A DNA stretch of 47,919 bases from Porphyromonadaceae bacterium H1 (GTDB lineage Bacteria; Bacteroidota; Bacteroidia; Bacteroidales; Paludibacteraceae): positions 1 through 47,919 of the forward strand of contig BDEJ01000039.1 of the NCBI GenBank assembly GCA_001653155.1, written 5' to 3'. Positions 39,536 to 47,919 of this stretch are shown here, piece after piece (the first letter of the stretch is position 1; every line of letters starts with the position of its first letter). The notes beneath the pieces are model-generated. The model was not told the origin of the DNA. It saw only the letters and a list, made by a program, of their open reading frames with translations, and did not search any database. Made by a program: the position numbers and the translations under genes.

Positions 39536-42052
39536 ATGAAACTATCCCAACTGAAAACAGGGCAAAAGGCCTCCATCGTAAAGGTAGGGGGCTACGGCGG
39601 ATTCCGTAAACGTATTGTGGAGATGGGATTCGTCAAAGGGAAAATTGTTACCTCCGTCCTGAATGCCCCTCTCAACGACCCGATAAAATACAACATACTC
39701 GGCTACGAAGTATCCCTGCGTCGTAGCGAAGCCGATCTTATCGAGGTAATAAGCGCCTCAGAACTCAGCGCAGAAGCGCCTCAGAACTTCGAAAACCACA
39801 GTCCCCTACCCTCCAACGAACAGCTCCGGCAGGCAGCTCTGCGTCGCCGGCAAGTGATACGCGTGGCACTTGTAGGAAATCCTAATTGCGGTAAAACAAC
39901 TTTGTTCAACTTGGCCTCCGGACAACATGCACACGTAGGAAACTATGCAGGAGTAACGGTCGATGCCCGGGAAGGAAGCTTCCATTTCCAGGGATATGAG
40001 TTTCGATTGATCGATCTGCCGGGAACTTATTCACTCTCCTGCTATTCTCCCGAGGAAAAGTACGTACGCCAACAGCTTTGGGAAAATACCCCGGATATTG
40101 TGCTCAACGTCATTGATACTTCCAACCTCGAACGAAGCCTTTATCTCAGTTGCCAGCTGATCGACATGCACATGCCCACGGTGGCATGTCTCAACATGTA
40201 TGACGAAGTAGAAGCTCGCGGCGACATACTGGATTATAACAAACTCGGTCATCTTTTGGGGATACCCTTCGTCCCTACCGTAGCTCGGCGTAAAATAGGC
40301 TTCGAAACACTCTTCCGTACCATTATTGAACTATACGAAAGTACCGATGTTACCGATACGGAAGGCCGCTTGATAGCTTCGCTCCATCACGACGATCTTG
40401 TGCATGATTACCTGCATGAAAACCGGATAGAACACCGTCATCATGACAAAGAACATCCCTCCGATCTCTCGACCGATAAGCATATACACCGCTATCAACG
40501 GCATGTCTGCGTCAATCACGGAGCTGTTTTGGAGAAAAGCATAAACCGTCTGAAAGAAGTCATTTGTCACAACGACGCCATCCGAAGCCGCTTCTCCTCA
40601 CGGTTTTTAGCGATACGCTTGCTGGAAAATGACAACGATATAGAAAACATCGTATCCCAACTCCCCAATGCCGGCGATATATTCCGTTGCCGAAACCATG
40701 AGCAAAAGCGCATAGAAGCACTACTGAAAGAAACAGCTGAATCGGCCCTCAGCGATGCGAAGTATGGATTCATCAACGGAGCCCTGCAGGAGACCTTTAG
40801 CCCGGCAACGAGAAGTAAAAACAAATCCCTCACAAGCCGTATAGACTCTCTCGTAACCAACAAATATCTCGGTTATCCTATTTTCCTGCTCCTCATCTAC
40901 CTGATGTTTCAGGCGACCTTTTACATCGGGCAATTCCCGATGGATTGGATCGAACTCGGAGTCGAGTGGCTTGGCTCTCAAGTATCCGCCAACATGCCTC
41001 CCGGTCCTCTCCACGACCTTCTCGTAGATGGTATCATAAGCGGGGTTGGAGGCGTAATCGTTTTCCTCCCGAATATACTCATCCTCTACCTCTTCATATC
41101 CCTCATGGAGGATACCGGATACATGGCACGAGCGGCATTTATCATGGATAAACTGATGCAACGAATGGGTCTGCACGGTAAATCATTCATACCTCTCATC
41201 ATGGGATTCGGTTGTAATGTGCCCGCCATCATGGCTACACGCGCTATCGAAGATCCGAATAGCCGTCTGGTAACCATTCTCGTAAATCCTCTTATGTCCT
41301 GCAGTGCGCGCCTGCCCGTTTACCTGCTCCTCGCAGGCGCTTTCTTCCCAAAGCACGCAGGTCTCGTGCTCTTTACTATCTATCTTACCGGCATCCTCTT
41401 AGCCATAATACTTGCCCGTGTTTTCAAAAAACTATTCTTCTCAAAGGCCAGTATCCCCTTCGTTATGGAATTACCTCCTTATCGGAAACCGACCCTCCGC
41501 TCCCTAACCGAGCATACTTGGGAGAAAGGCAGTGAATATTTGAAAAAAATGGCTACAATCATCCTATTGGGATCCATCATTATTTGGTTTTTGGGCTATT
41601 ATCCTCGTCCGGAAAACCACGATCTCAGTCCCAAAGAACAAATGCAACAGCAGGAAGAATCTTATATCGGACGTATAGGCCATCTGGTCGAACCTCTTAT
41701 AGCTCCTCTTGGGCTCGACTGGAAAGCCGGCATTGCACTTGTATCCGGTTTTGCGGCCAAAGAAGTTGTAGTAAGTACGCTTGCCGTTCTTTACACAGGG
41801 AATCCTGATGAAGAAAAAAGTACTTTGTCTCAACGCCTTCGCAGCGAAATCCGTCCCGACGGCTCTCCATCCTTCACTCCGGTTAGCGCTTTTGCCTTCA
41901 TGATTTTCGTGCTCATATACTTCCCTTGTATAGCAACCATTGCAGCTATAAAAAATGAAAGTGGAAGCTGGAAGTGGGCCGCATTTTCTGTAGCTTATAC
42001 GATAGCGCTGGCTTGGTTAATGGCCTTTGGTATCTATCAAATATTCAGTTAA
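39536..42052 (+). CDS. feoB: FeoA-FeoB fusion ferrous iron transporter
   Basis: An 838-residue protein. Residues 1-75 are FeoA-like (SH3-type; LSQLKTGQKASIVKVGGYGG, RIVEMGFVKGK). The FeoB part then starts with the G1 motif GNPNCGKTT (about 113-121); G3 is DLPGTYSLS and G4 NMYD. A His-rich segment follows the G domain (about residues 284-328, 12 His). The C-terminal membrane domain (about 440-838) has the Gate repeats with MGFGCNVPAIMATRAI and MSCSARLPVYLLLAGAFF, and about ten helices. It imports Fe(II) across the inner membrane under anaerobic conditions. The FeoA fusion is common in Bacteroidota. It has its own promoter box and converges with sufD across a bidirectional terminator. Confidence 0.96.
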   Translation: MKLSQLKTGQKASIVKVGGYGGFRKRIVEMGFVKGKIVTSVLNAPLNDPIKYNILGYEVSLRRSEADLIEVISASELSAEAPQNFENHSPLPSNEQLRQAALRRRQVIRVALVGNPNCGKTTLFNLASGQHAHVGNYAGVTVDAREGSFHFQGYEFRLIDLPGTYSLSCYSPEEKYVRQQLWENTPDIVLNVIDTSNLERSLYLSCQLIDMHMPTVACLNMYDEVEARGDILDYNKLGHLLGIPFVPTVARRKIGFETLFRTIIELYESTDVTDTEGRLIASLHHDDLVHDYLHENRIEHRHHDKEHPSDLSTDKHIHRYQRHVCVNHGAVLEKSINRLKEVICHNDAIRSRFSSRFLAIRLLENDNDIENIVSQLPNAGDIFRCRNHEQKRIEALLKETAESALSDAKYGFINGALQETFSPATRSKNKSLTSRIDSLVTNKYLGYPIFLLLIYLMFQATFYIGQFPMDWIELGVEWLGSQVSANMPPGPLHDLLVDGIISGVGGVIVFLPNILILYLFISLMEDTGYMARAAFIMDKLMQRMGLHGKSFIPLIMGFGCNVPAIMATRAIEDPNSRLVTILVNPLMSCSARLPVYLLLAGAFFPKHAGLVLFTIYLTGILLAIILARVFKKLFFSKASIPFVMELPPYRKPTLRSLTEHTWEKGSEYLKKMATIILLGSIIIWFLGYYPRPENHDLSPKEQMQQQEESYIGRIGHLVEPLIAPLGLDWKAGIALVSGFAAKEVVVSTLAVLYTGNPDEEKSTLSQRLRSEIRPDGSPSFTPVSAFAFMIFVLIYFPCIATIAAIKNESGSWKWAAFSVAYTIALAWLMAFGIYQIFS

Positions 42053-42140
42053 TTCGCCTATACAAAATACTTTTAACGGAAGGATCAGGATTATTCGGAC
42101 TGGGAAAGAAAATATTCGTTTTTAAATGAGAAGATAAACA

Positions 42141-42176
42141 AAGGAGCGAAAGTGCTACAACTCACCTTCGCTCCTT
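42141..42176. terminator. Bidirectional terminator between feoB and sufD
   Basis: A 14-bp stem, AAGGAGCGAAAGTG (42141-42154) with CACCTTCGCTCCTT (42163-42176), one mismatch (G-U in one direction), 8-base loop. It lies between convergent genes and could serve both. Confidence 0.8.
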
Positions 42177-42200
42177 AATTTATTATCTACTGTAAGAGGA

Positions 42201-43535
42201 TTATCGACAGAGTATACAGCTAGCTGCTTGTGAAACACCACTACGCAATCGATGTTCGAGCATAAGCTTAATTCGGTCTTTAAGAGCCTCGATACGAATG
42301 TTCTCAATTACATCTGCAGCAAAAGCATACATCAATAATAAACGCGCCTCATCTTCCGAAATACCACGGGAACGCAAATAGAACATAGCTGTTTCATCCA
42401 ACTGTCCAATAGTAGCCCCGTGCGAACAACGAACATCATCAGCGTATATCTCTAACTGAGGCTTGGTTCTCATCCGCGCCGTAGTGCTTAACAATATATT
42501 TTTACTATTTTGATAAGCCTCCGTTTTTTGCGCATCCTCAGCCACATAAATACGTCCCGTAAAACCACCCTGAGATTCTCCTCCCAAAATATATTTGAAC
42601 AGCTCCGTACTATGACAATTGGGTTTATTATGCAAAATAGAAGTATGATTATCGACTTTTTGGTCTAAATCACCTACAGCCATACCATACAGGAGACCTT
42701 CAGCATACTCACCGTTAAGCATCAAGGATATATTATTACGAGTTAATCCATTATTCAAGGTGAGAATAGTGGTTAATGTTTTGGAAGATTCCTTTTGATC
42801 GATAAGTAAACTGGAAATATGCGTTGTATCGGAACTTGTATTTTCAATTTTATAATGTTCGTATGTTGCCTCCTCAGCCACATGTACCTCCGTCAAACGA
42901 TTCACAAAAAATCTCGCATTCCCTTCGGTATGATCACAAACAAGCAATTGTACTTTAGCTCCTCGTTCCAATATAATGAGATTATGACTATTGAGCAGCT
43001 GATTAGTATTTCCTTCGCTAATATTTACGAGTTGTATGGGTCTATCAATAGTAACATTCTCAGGTACGTACATGAAAAAACCATCGTGAGCAAACATGCC
43101 ATTAAAAGCGATAAGGCCATCTTCTTCTTTTTCCGAAAGTTTCCCAAAATATTTCGCTACCAAATCGGAGTATAAACGCGATGCTTCCTTAAGACTTCCT
43201 ATAACGACTCCTTGGGGAAATACTTGATTTTTAGCTTCGTCAGAAGCATAAAAAGTATCGTTAACTACAAAATACAAGTGAGAACGAATACCTGGGATGG
43301 CGCATGTAAATGCTTCGTAAATAAGCTCTTTTTGATTATGATTATCCAATCCATAATCTACTGAAAGCGCTTCGGTTAAATTTGTGTACTTGTATTGTTC
43401 GGATTTATCATCAGGAAAACCCAATCGCTTAAATCGCTCAAAAGAGGCTTTACGATAAGCCTCAAACACAGAAGACTGAACTTCTCGAACATTTCGATAT
43501 AAATCGATATATTGAGCTTCTTTGCTATTATCCAT
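42201..43535 (-). CDS. sufD: Fe-S cluster assembly protein SufD
   Basis: A 444-residue SufD. It is recognised by the beta-helix region with LIILERGAKVQLLVCDHTEG and the conserved segment YADDVRCSHGATIGQLDETAMFYLRSRGI near the C-terminus. With SufB and SufC it forms the SufBC2D scaffold that builds Fe-S clusters in the cytosol. The N-terminus opens MDNSKEAQYIDLYRNVRE and has the usual helical start. The C-terminal tail ends SQAASCILCR, a Cys pair often seen at the end of Bacteroidota SufD proteins. It lies 47 bases after sufC, in the order sufB-sufC-sufD on the minus strand. The next gene is convergent feoB, so no sufS or sufE follows. Confidence 0.93.
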   Translation of the reverse strand: MDNSKEAQYIDLYRNVREVQSSVFEAYRKASFERFKRLGFPDDKSEQYKYTNLTEALSVDYGLDNHNQKELIYEAFTCAIPGIRSHLYFVVNDTFYASDEAKNQVFPQGVVIGSLKEASRLYSDLVAKYFGKLSEKEEDGLIAFNGMFAHDGFFMYVPENVTIDRPIQLVNISEGNTNQLLNSHNLIILERGAKVQLLVCDHTEGNARFFVNRLTEVHVAEEATYEHYKIENTSSDTTHISSLLIDQKESSKTLTTILTLNNGLTRNNISLMLNGEYAEGLLYGMAVGDLDQKVDNHTSILHNKPNCHSTELFKYILGGESQGGFTGRIYVAEDAQKTEAYQNSKNILLSTTARMRTKPQLEIYADDVRCSHGATIGQLDETAMFYLRSRGISEDEARLLLMYAFAADVIENIRIEALKDRIKLMLEHRLRSGVSQAASCILCR

Positions 43536-43582
43536 TTTATTGATTTTAAGAAGATTTACTTTGATGAGTAAGTAAATCTATT

Positions 43583-44332
43583 TCATTCCAATTCTTTCTT
43601 AATCCAATCGTATCCTTCGGATTCAAGACGAAGAGCAAGGTCTTTATTTCCACTCTTCACAATACGTCCATCAAACAATACATGTACGAAATCAGGAACA
43701 ATATAATCCAACAGACGCTGATAGTGAGTAATTACAATAATAGCTCGTTCAGGCGACGCCAGCTTATTAACGCCATTAGCTACAATACGTAATGCATCAA
43801 TATCGAGTCCGGAATCAGTTTCATCCAAAACAGCTAAACGGGGTTCAAGCATGGCCATCTGGAATATTTCACTACGTTTTTTTTCTCCACCTGAAAAACC
43901 TTCATTTACAGATCGATTTGTAAGATTACTCTGCATTTCTACAAGTTCTTTCTTCTCTTTCATCAAACGTAAAAAATCCGAAGCAGGTATCGGTTCTTGG
44001 CCACGATACTTACGCTGTTCATTCATTGCTGTGCGTAAAAAATTAACCATACTGACACCCGGTATTTCTACGGGATATTGAAAACTGAGAAAAAATCCTT
44101 CGGCAGCACGCTCTTCGGGAGCAAGTTCCATAAAATCTTTCCCTAAAAAAGTAATTTCACCTTCGGTAACTTCAAAAGCCGGATTACCTGCTAATACAGA
44201 GGCTAAAGTCGATTTACCCGCTCCATTGGGACCCATAATAGCATGAATCTCTCCTGCATTAACCTGTAGATTTAAACCTTTCAATATTTCTCTGCCATTT
44301 ACATCGGCATGTAAATTTTTAATTTCTAACAT
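43583..44332 (-). CDS. sufC: Fe-S cluster assembly ATPase SufC
   Basis: A 249-residue ABC ATPase of the SufC type. Walker A is GPNGAGKST (34-42), the signature is FSGGEKKRSEIFQM (about 144), Walker B is LAVLDETDSGLD, and the H-loop His is in VITHYQRLLDYI. The sequence ETDSGLDIDALRIVANGVN identifies it as SufC rather than a generic transporter ATPase. It powers the SufBCD scaffold. The start is set at 44332 (MLEIKNLHADV); the nine-residue longer frame is less likely. It lies 68 bases after sufB and 47 bases before sufD. Confidence 0.95.
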   Translation of the reverse strand: MLEIKNLHADVNGREILKGLNLQVNAGEIHAIMGPNGAGKSTLASVLAGNPAFEVTEGEITFLGKDFMELAPEERAAEGFFLSFQYPVEIPGVSMVNFLRTAMNEQRKYRGQEPIPASDFLRLMKEKKELVEMQSNLTNRSVNEGFSGGEKKRSEIFQMAMLEPRLAVLDETDSGLDIDALRIVANGVNKLASPERAIIVITHYQRLLDYIVPDFVHVLFDGRIVKSGNKDLALRLESEGYDWIKKELE

Positions 44333-44400
44333 ATTCGTATTATTGTAAAAAATACTCACAAAATAAGAGATTCTATCTTATATCTCTATCAATAATAATT

Positions 44401-45837
44401 TTATCCTACACTCCCTTCTAAAGTTATCTGAAGCAGTTTTTGAGCTTCTACTGCAAATTCCATGGGAAGTTTATTCAATACTTCTTTAGCGTATCCATTT
44501 ACTATAAGCCCTACAGCCTCCTCAGTAGGGATACCTCGCTGATTGCAGTAAAATATCTGATCTTCACTAATTTTTGAAGTAGTAGCTTCATGCTCTACAA
44601 CTGCACTATCGTTATTTACTTCCATATAAGGAAAAGTGTGGGCACCACAACGGTCACTTAACAGCATACTATCGCACTGTGAAAAATTACGTGCATTTTC
44701 AGCTTCTTTGCCTACATAGACTAAACCGCGATAGCTATTCTGACTCAAACCGGCAGAAATTCCTTTAGACAAAATGTGACTACTCGTATTTTTACCTAAA
44801 TGGATCATTTTCGTTCCGGTGTCGGCTTGCTGATGGTTATTTGTTACAGCCACCGAATAAAATTCGGCCGAAGAATTATCACCTTTTAAAATACAGCTCG
44901 GATACTTCCAGGTTATAGCAGAACCGGTTTCCACTTGTGTCCACGAAATTCGGGAATTCTTTCCCTTACAAATACCTCGTTTCGTTACAAAATTATAAAT
45001 GCCACCCCGACCCTTCTTATCTCCCGGATACCAATTTTGTACCGTGGAGTATTTTACTTCCGCATTATTCATTGCTACAATTTCGACAATTGCAGCATGT
45101 AACTGATTTTCATCACGCATAGGAGCTGTACAACCTTCAAGATATGATACATAACTATCATCATCCGCTACAATAAGTGTACGTTCGAATTGTCCTGTAT
45201 TAATGGCATTGATACGAAAATAAGTTGATAATTCCATTGGGCAGCGTACACCTTTGGGAATATAAACAAAGGAACCATCGGAAAAAACAGCGCTATTAAG
45301 TGCTGCAAAAAAATTATCATCGTAAGGAACCACAGAAGCCATATATTGCTTCACTAAATCGGGATATTCTTGTACAGCTTCCGAAAATGAACAAAATATA
45401 ATACCTCGTTCAGCCAATTCTTTTTTAAAGGTAGTTTTTACCGAAACACTGTCCATAACAGCATCTACAGCCACGCCTGAAAGTATTTTTTGTTCTTCGA
45501 GAGGGATACCAAGCTTATCAAAAGTTTTAAGCAATTCGGGATCTACTTCATCCAAACTGTTAAGATTTTTCTTTTTAGGTGCGGCATAGTAAGAAATACT
45601 CTGATAATCTATTTCAGGGATTTTTAGATAAGCCCAATTAGGCATTTTCATTTTTGCCCAATGACGATAAGCTTTCAATCTGAATTCAAGTAACCATTCC
45701 GGTTCATTTTTCTTCTGAGAAATCAAGCGGACGATATCTTCGGAAAGTCCGGGCGGAACAATTTCTGTTTCTACATCAGTCGTAAACCCATATTTATATT
45801 CACTTTGGGTTACTTGTTCCAATATATCTTCTGACAT
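44401..45837 (-). CDS. sufB: Fe-S cluster assembly protein SufB
   Basis: A 478-residue SufB of the usual length. Family-typical segments: [19 protein letters not shown] near the N-terminus, [47 protein letters not shown], the Cys-containing [23 protein letters not shown] and [21 protein letters not shown] at the end of the beta-helix. It is the scaffold on which SufBC2D builds the nascent cluster. It is first in the operon; the upstream gap (45838-45971) contains only a 7-of-8 -7 box (AAAATTTG near 45870). No IscR-like regulator is seen near it. Downstream the order is sufC, then sufD. Confidence 0.96.
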   Translation of the reverse strand: MSEDILEQVTQSEYKYGFTTDVETEIVPPGLSEDIVRLISQKKNEPEWLLEFRLKAYRHWAKMKMPNWAYLKIPEIDYQSISYYAAPKKKNLNSLDEVDPELLKTFDKLGIPLEEQKILSGVAVDAVMDSVSVKTTFKKELAERGIIFCSFSEAVQEYPDLVKQYMASVVPYDDNFFAALNSAVFSDGSFVYIPKGVRCPMELSTYFRINAINTGQFERTLIVADDDSYVSYLEGCTAPMRDENQLHAAIVEIVAMNNAEVKYSTVQNWYPGDKKGRGGIYNFVTKRGICKGKNSRISWTQVETGSAITWKYPSCILKGDNSSAEFYSVAVTNNHQQADTGTKMIHLGKNTSSHILSKGISAGLSQNSYRGLVYVGKEAENARNFSQCDSMLLSDRCGAHTFPYMEVNNDSAVVEHEATTSKISEDQIFYCNQRGIPTEEAVGLIVNGYAKEVLNKLPMEFAVEAQKLLQITLEGSVG

Positions 45838-45971
45838 AATTTTTTATATAGCTAATTGATAATAAGCAAATTTTTATTGCCAACTGTTACAAAACAAGCC
45901 AAAGAAACATTTTGTTTAGCTTGGCTACTTAAAATTATAGAAATAAATTCATGCCTATTCCGTATTAGGGA

Positions 45972-46700
45972 CTATTTCCAAGCTACCCGTGCAGTACTAA
46001 CAGTTAAATCGTCCGATTTCATTTCCAAAAGAAAAACCCCTTCGGATTCTTCTTTTCTATAGAGTTTTAATCGGGTTCCAAATCGTGCTTCGTTCTGATA
46101 ACTAATATCAAAACGTCTTATTTCTTTAGACTTAAATAGATCGATATCAAATATATCTACAAAATGCTCAATATATTTGACACTGTTCAAATGATTGTTT
46201 ATATCTACATCGCTATAACGAATTGTAAATTTTCCAACAGCCTCCTCATCTCTTATAGGAAGAATTTTCTTCATATTGCTAATAGGGCAAGGATAATCGG
46301 ATTTAAAATCAACTAAACCACTTAAATTTAATATATTAGTAGGTTTTCGTGTTTCGGTGTCAATAGCAGCCCAAAAGCTTCGGGCATAGCCTATTACTTT
46401 TCCTTCTTCACTTTCAATAGCAAAAGAACGTTCGGAAAATAATTTATTTACATCCGAAACCCAAGTTCTTACAGTTACTTTCGTATCATTAACAGGATAT
46501 TCATACATTTCTATCATCAAGCGCGAAAATACCCATGTAATATTTTTCGAAATCATGTAAGAATATCCAAAACCTCGTTCTTCCGCATGTTTTCCGGCTG
46601 CTTGTAAAAGCATACCAGCAATAAGTGCCAAAGTGGCTTTTCCTCTAAAATCGGTTGAATATGCGTCAATACCAAATGTATAACTTCCCAACTTATTCAT
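45972..46700 (-). CDS. Acyl-ACP thioesterase
   Basis: A 242-residue acyl-ACP thioesterase with a double hot-dog fold. The N-terminal half has the acyl-chain groove and FWAAIDTETRKPTNI. The C-terminal half has RYSDVDINNHLNSVKYIEHFVD, which holds the Asp-Asn-His catalytic set. The family hydrolyses acyl-ACP to free fatty acids; bacterial members help set acyl-chain length and membrane lipid composition. Chain specificity cannot be read. It lies 134 bases upstream of sufB and 24 bases downstream of nadA, all on the minus strand, so a nadA-thioesterase unit is plausible. The start ATG at 46700 gives a family-like N-terminus. No signal peptide is present, so it is cytosolic. Confidence 0.9.
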   Translation of the reverse strand: MNKLGSYTFGIDAYSTDFRGKATLALIAGMLLQAAGKHAEERGFGYSYMISKNITWVFSRLMIEMYEYPVNDTKVTVRTWVSDVNKLFSERSFAIESEEGKVIGYARSFWAAIDTETRKPTNILNLSGLVDFKSDYPCPISNMKKILPIRDEEAVGKFTIRYSDVDINNHLNSVKYIEHFVDIFDIDLFKSKEIRRFDISYQNEARFGTRLKLYRKEESEGVFLLEMKSDDLTVSTARVAWK

Positions 46701-46724
46701 ATAAATTTCCTTTCGATCATTTAA

Positions 46725-47654
46725 TCAACTCATTTCCAACATTTTCAAAATGGGCTTTACAGCTTTTTTTCGGATATTTTCTTCAATAAGTATTTCGGGA
46801 TATTCATTTAAAAGACAATCATACAATTTTTCAAGTGTATTTAAACGCATGAAATTACACTCGTTACAAGCACAAGTACTATCATCAGGAGGAACAGGAA
46901 TAAATTCTTTTTGAGGATTTTTCTTTCTCATCTGATGCAAAATTCCGGATTCGGTAGCAACTAAAAATTTCATACTATCCGACTCGGTAGCATAATTCAG
47001 TAATGCTTGTGTCGATCCGACAAAATCGGCCATAAGTAAAACCGGACGCTTACATTCCGGATGAGCCAATATCAATCCATCCGGATGTTGCTCTTTGAGC
47101 TTAATGAGTTTTTCAATTGAAAACTGCTCATGAACATGACATGCTCCATCCCATAGCAACATGGAGCGACCGGTAACACCATTTATATAATCACCCAGAT
47201 TACGATCAGGCCCAAAAATTAATTTAGCATCTTTCGGGAATTGATCCACTATCTTTTTTGCGTTTGTAGAAGTCACAACCACATCAGTGAGGGCTTTTAC
47301 CGCTGCGGTAGTATTAACATAGGATATAACCGTATGCTCGGGATGTGCTTTTACGAAAGTCTCAAATTCATCAGCCGGACAACTGTCAGCCAATGAACAA
47401 CCTGCTTCTAAATCGGGTACCAATACCTTTTTATGAGGATTAAGAATCTTTGCAGTCTCTCCCATAAAATGCACGCCACAAAGAACAATAATCTCTGCAT
47501 CGGTTTGAGCGGCCTGTTGAGCTAAGGCTAAACTATCACCAACAAAATCAGCAATATCCTGAATATCATTAACCTGATAGTAATGAGCCATGATAACTGC
47601 ATTTTTTTCCTTTTTAAGGCGACTTATATTGTCCAGCAATTCTGTTTTATCCAT
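46725..47654 (-). CDS. nadA: Quinolinate synthase NadA
   Basis: A 309-residue NadA. It opens [27 protein letters not shown]. It carries three Cys ligands of a 4Fe-4S cluster: one in [11 protein letters not shown], one in the [11 protein letters not shown] region, and one in the [17 protein letters not shown] region near the C-terminus; [18 protein letters not shown] is also typical. It condenses iminoaspartate with dihydroxyacetone phosphate to quinolinate for NAD synthesis. The start at 47654 was chosen by family; the longer frame adds 40 basic, A+T-rich residues without family match. The Fe-S cluster links it to the sufBCD operon nearby. A -7 box (47867-47874) lies far upstream, leaving a long leader. 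NadB and NadC are not in the window. Confidence 0.94.
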   Translation of the reverse strand: MDKTELLDNISRLKKEKNAVIMAHYYQVNDIQDIADFVGDSLALAQQAAQTDAEIIVLCGVHFMGETAKILNPHKKVLVPDLEAGCSLADSCPADEFETFVKAHPEHTVISYVNTTAAVKALTDVVVTSTNAKKIVDQFPKDAKLIFGPDRNLGDYINGVTGRSMLLWDGACHVHEQFSIEKLIKLKEQHPDGLILAHPECKRPVLLMADFVGSTQALLNYATESDSMKFLVATESGILHQMRKKNPQKEFIPVPPDDSTCACNECNFMRLNTLEKLYDCLLNEYPEILIEENIRKKAVKPILKMLEMS

Positions 47655-47919
47655 CTTTCTTATCAATAATTTAATATTATATTTCTTTTTATTCTTAAAT
47701 ATTATGGTGATAATAATTGCTTGTTGATGAAGTTGAAAAGTAATTTTCCCTTTTCTTGTATTTTTTAATATCAAAAAAGCAGCAATAATATTTAAACGGA
47801 ATGTAAAAGTCTATAGTTATGAGATACAAATGATTATAAATGTTATTAACATAATGTTTATGACGACAAAGTTAAAAAGTTTTTGCCATTTCTGCTATCA
47901 ATAACTTTCGATTGTGGGT
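47655..47919. other. Upstream region of nadA to window end
   Basis: 265 A+T-rich bases. On the minus strand TAACTTTG at 47867-47874 is a clear -7 box with TTG at 47899-47901 as a rough -33 (spacer a little long). If real, the nadA leader is about 200 bases, with room for regulation, but I see no strong hairpin, riboswitch consensus or gene. The window may cut off an upstream gene. Confidence 0.4.
47867..47874 (-). promoter_or_regulatory. -7 box upstream of nadA
   Basis: TAACTTTG on the minus strand fits TAnnTTTG. It lies over 200 bases upstream of the chosen nadA start, so it would make a long leader or serve an unseen transcript. Confidence 0.4.

Overview
The window is chromosomal DNA of a Bacteroidota bacterium, most likely of the order Bacteroidales (Porphyromonadaceae/Tannerellaceae-like; genus not resolvable here). 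The evidence is a GldH lipoprotein, a TonB-dependent outer-membrane receptor, an OmpA protein with a thrombospondin-type-3 linker, a FeoA-FeoB fusion, a RicT/PSP1 protein next to holB, few Shine-Dalgarno sequences, and repeated promoters of the Bacteroidota type (-7 box TAnnTTTG, sometimes with TTTG about 20 bases upstream). I see no phage, insertion sequence, CRISPR array or rRNA. Almost everything is core housekeeping, with about 35 genes packed tightly and mostly on the minus strand.

Layout. 0-2.4 kb (+): an EamA-type permease and a U32-family protein. 2.4-9 kb (-): an OmpA-family protein, Mrp, TrmB, GldH, a RicT-like protein and HolB. 9.2-12.3 kb (-): a secreted Cys-rich protein, a TonB receptor and an exported heavy-metal-associated domain protein, probably a copper or heavy-metal cassette. 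12.5-13.9 kb (+): CCA tRNA nucleotidyltransferase. 14.2-17 kb (-): MetH without its C-terminal activation domain. 17.13 kb (+): tRNA-Leu(UAG). 17.3-22.2 kb (-): a C1 peptidase, an M48 peptidase and topoisomerase IV subunit A. 22.4-22.9 kb (-): a frameshifted DUF1697 gene. 23.2-35.3 kb (-): beta-galactosidase, alkaline phosphatase, MutS, TsaE, UvrC and MnmG, with a perfect parS-like site between uvrC and mnmG. 35.4-42 kb (mostly +, visibly richer in G+C): ArgS, a SemiSWEET-like protein (-), a stand-alone MetH activation domain, TrmD and FeoAB. 42.2-47.7 kb (-, A+T-rich): SufD, SufC, SufB, an acyl-ACP thioesterase and NadA.

How genes work together. MetH and the separate activation-domain protein about 21 kb away together make one complete methionine synthase. 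FeoAB (iron uptake), SufBCD (Fe-S assembly) and NadA (an Fe-S enzyme) form an iron/Fe-S neighbourhood. TrmB, TrmD, MnmG, TsaE, ArgS, the CCA enzyme and tRNA-Leu (whose CCA end is not encoded) make tRNA biology a theme. MutS and UvrC are repair proteins. Several start codons were moved inward from the longest open frame, using family alignment from memory and promoter positions.

No wholly new system was found. The most useful observations are the split methionine synthase, the parS-like site, the Cys-rich/TonB/HMA cassette, the His-rich insertion in FeoB and the single-base frameshift in the DUF1697 gene.
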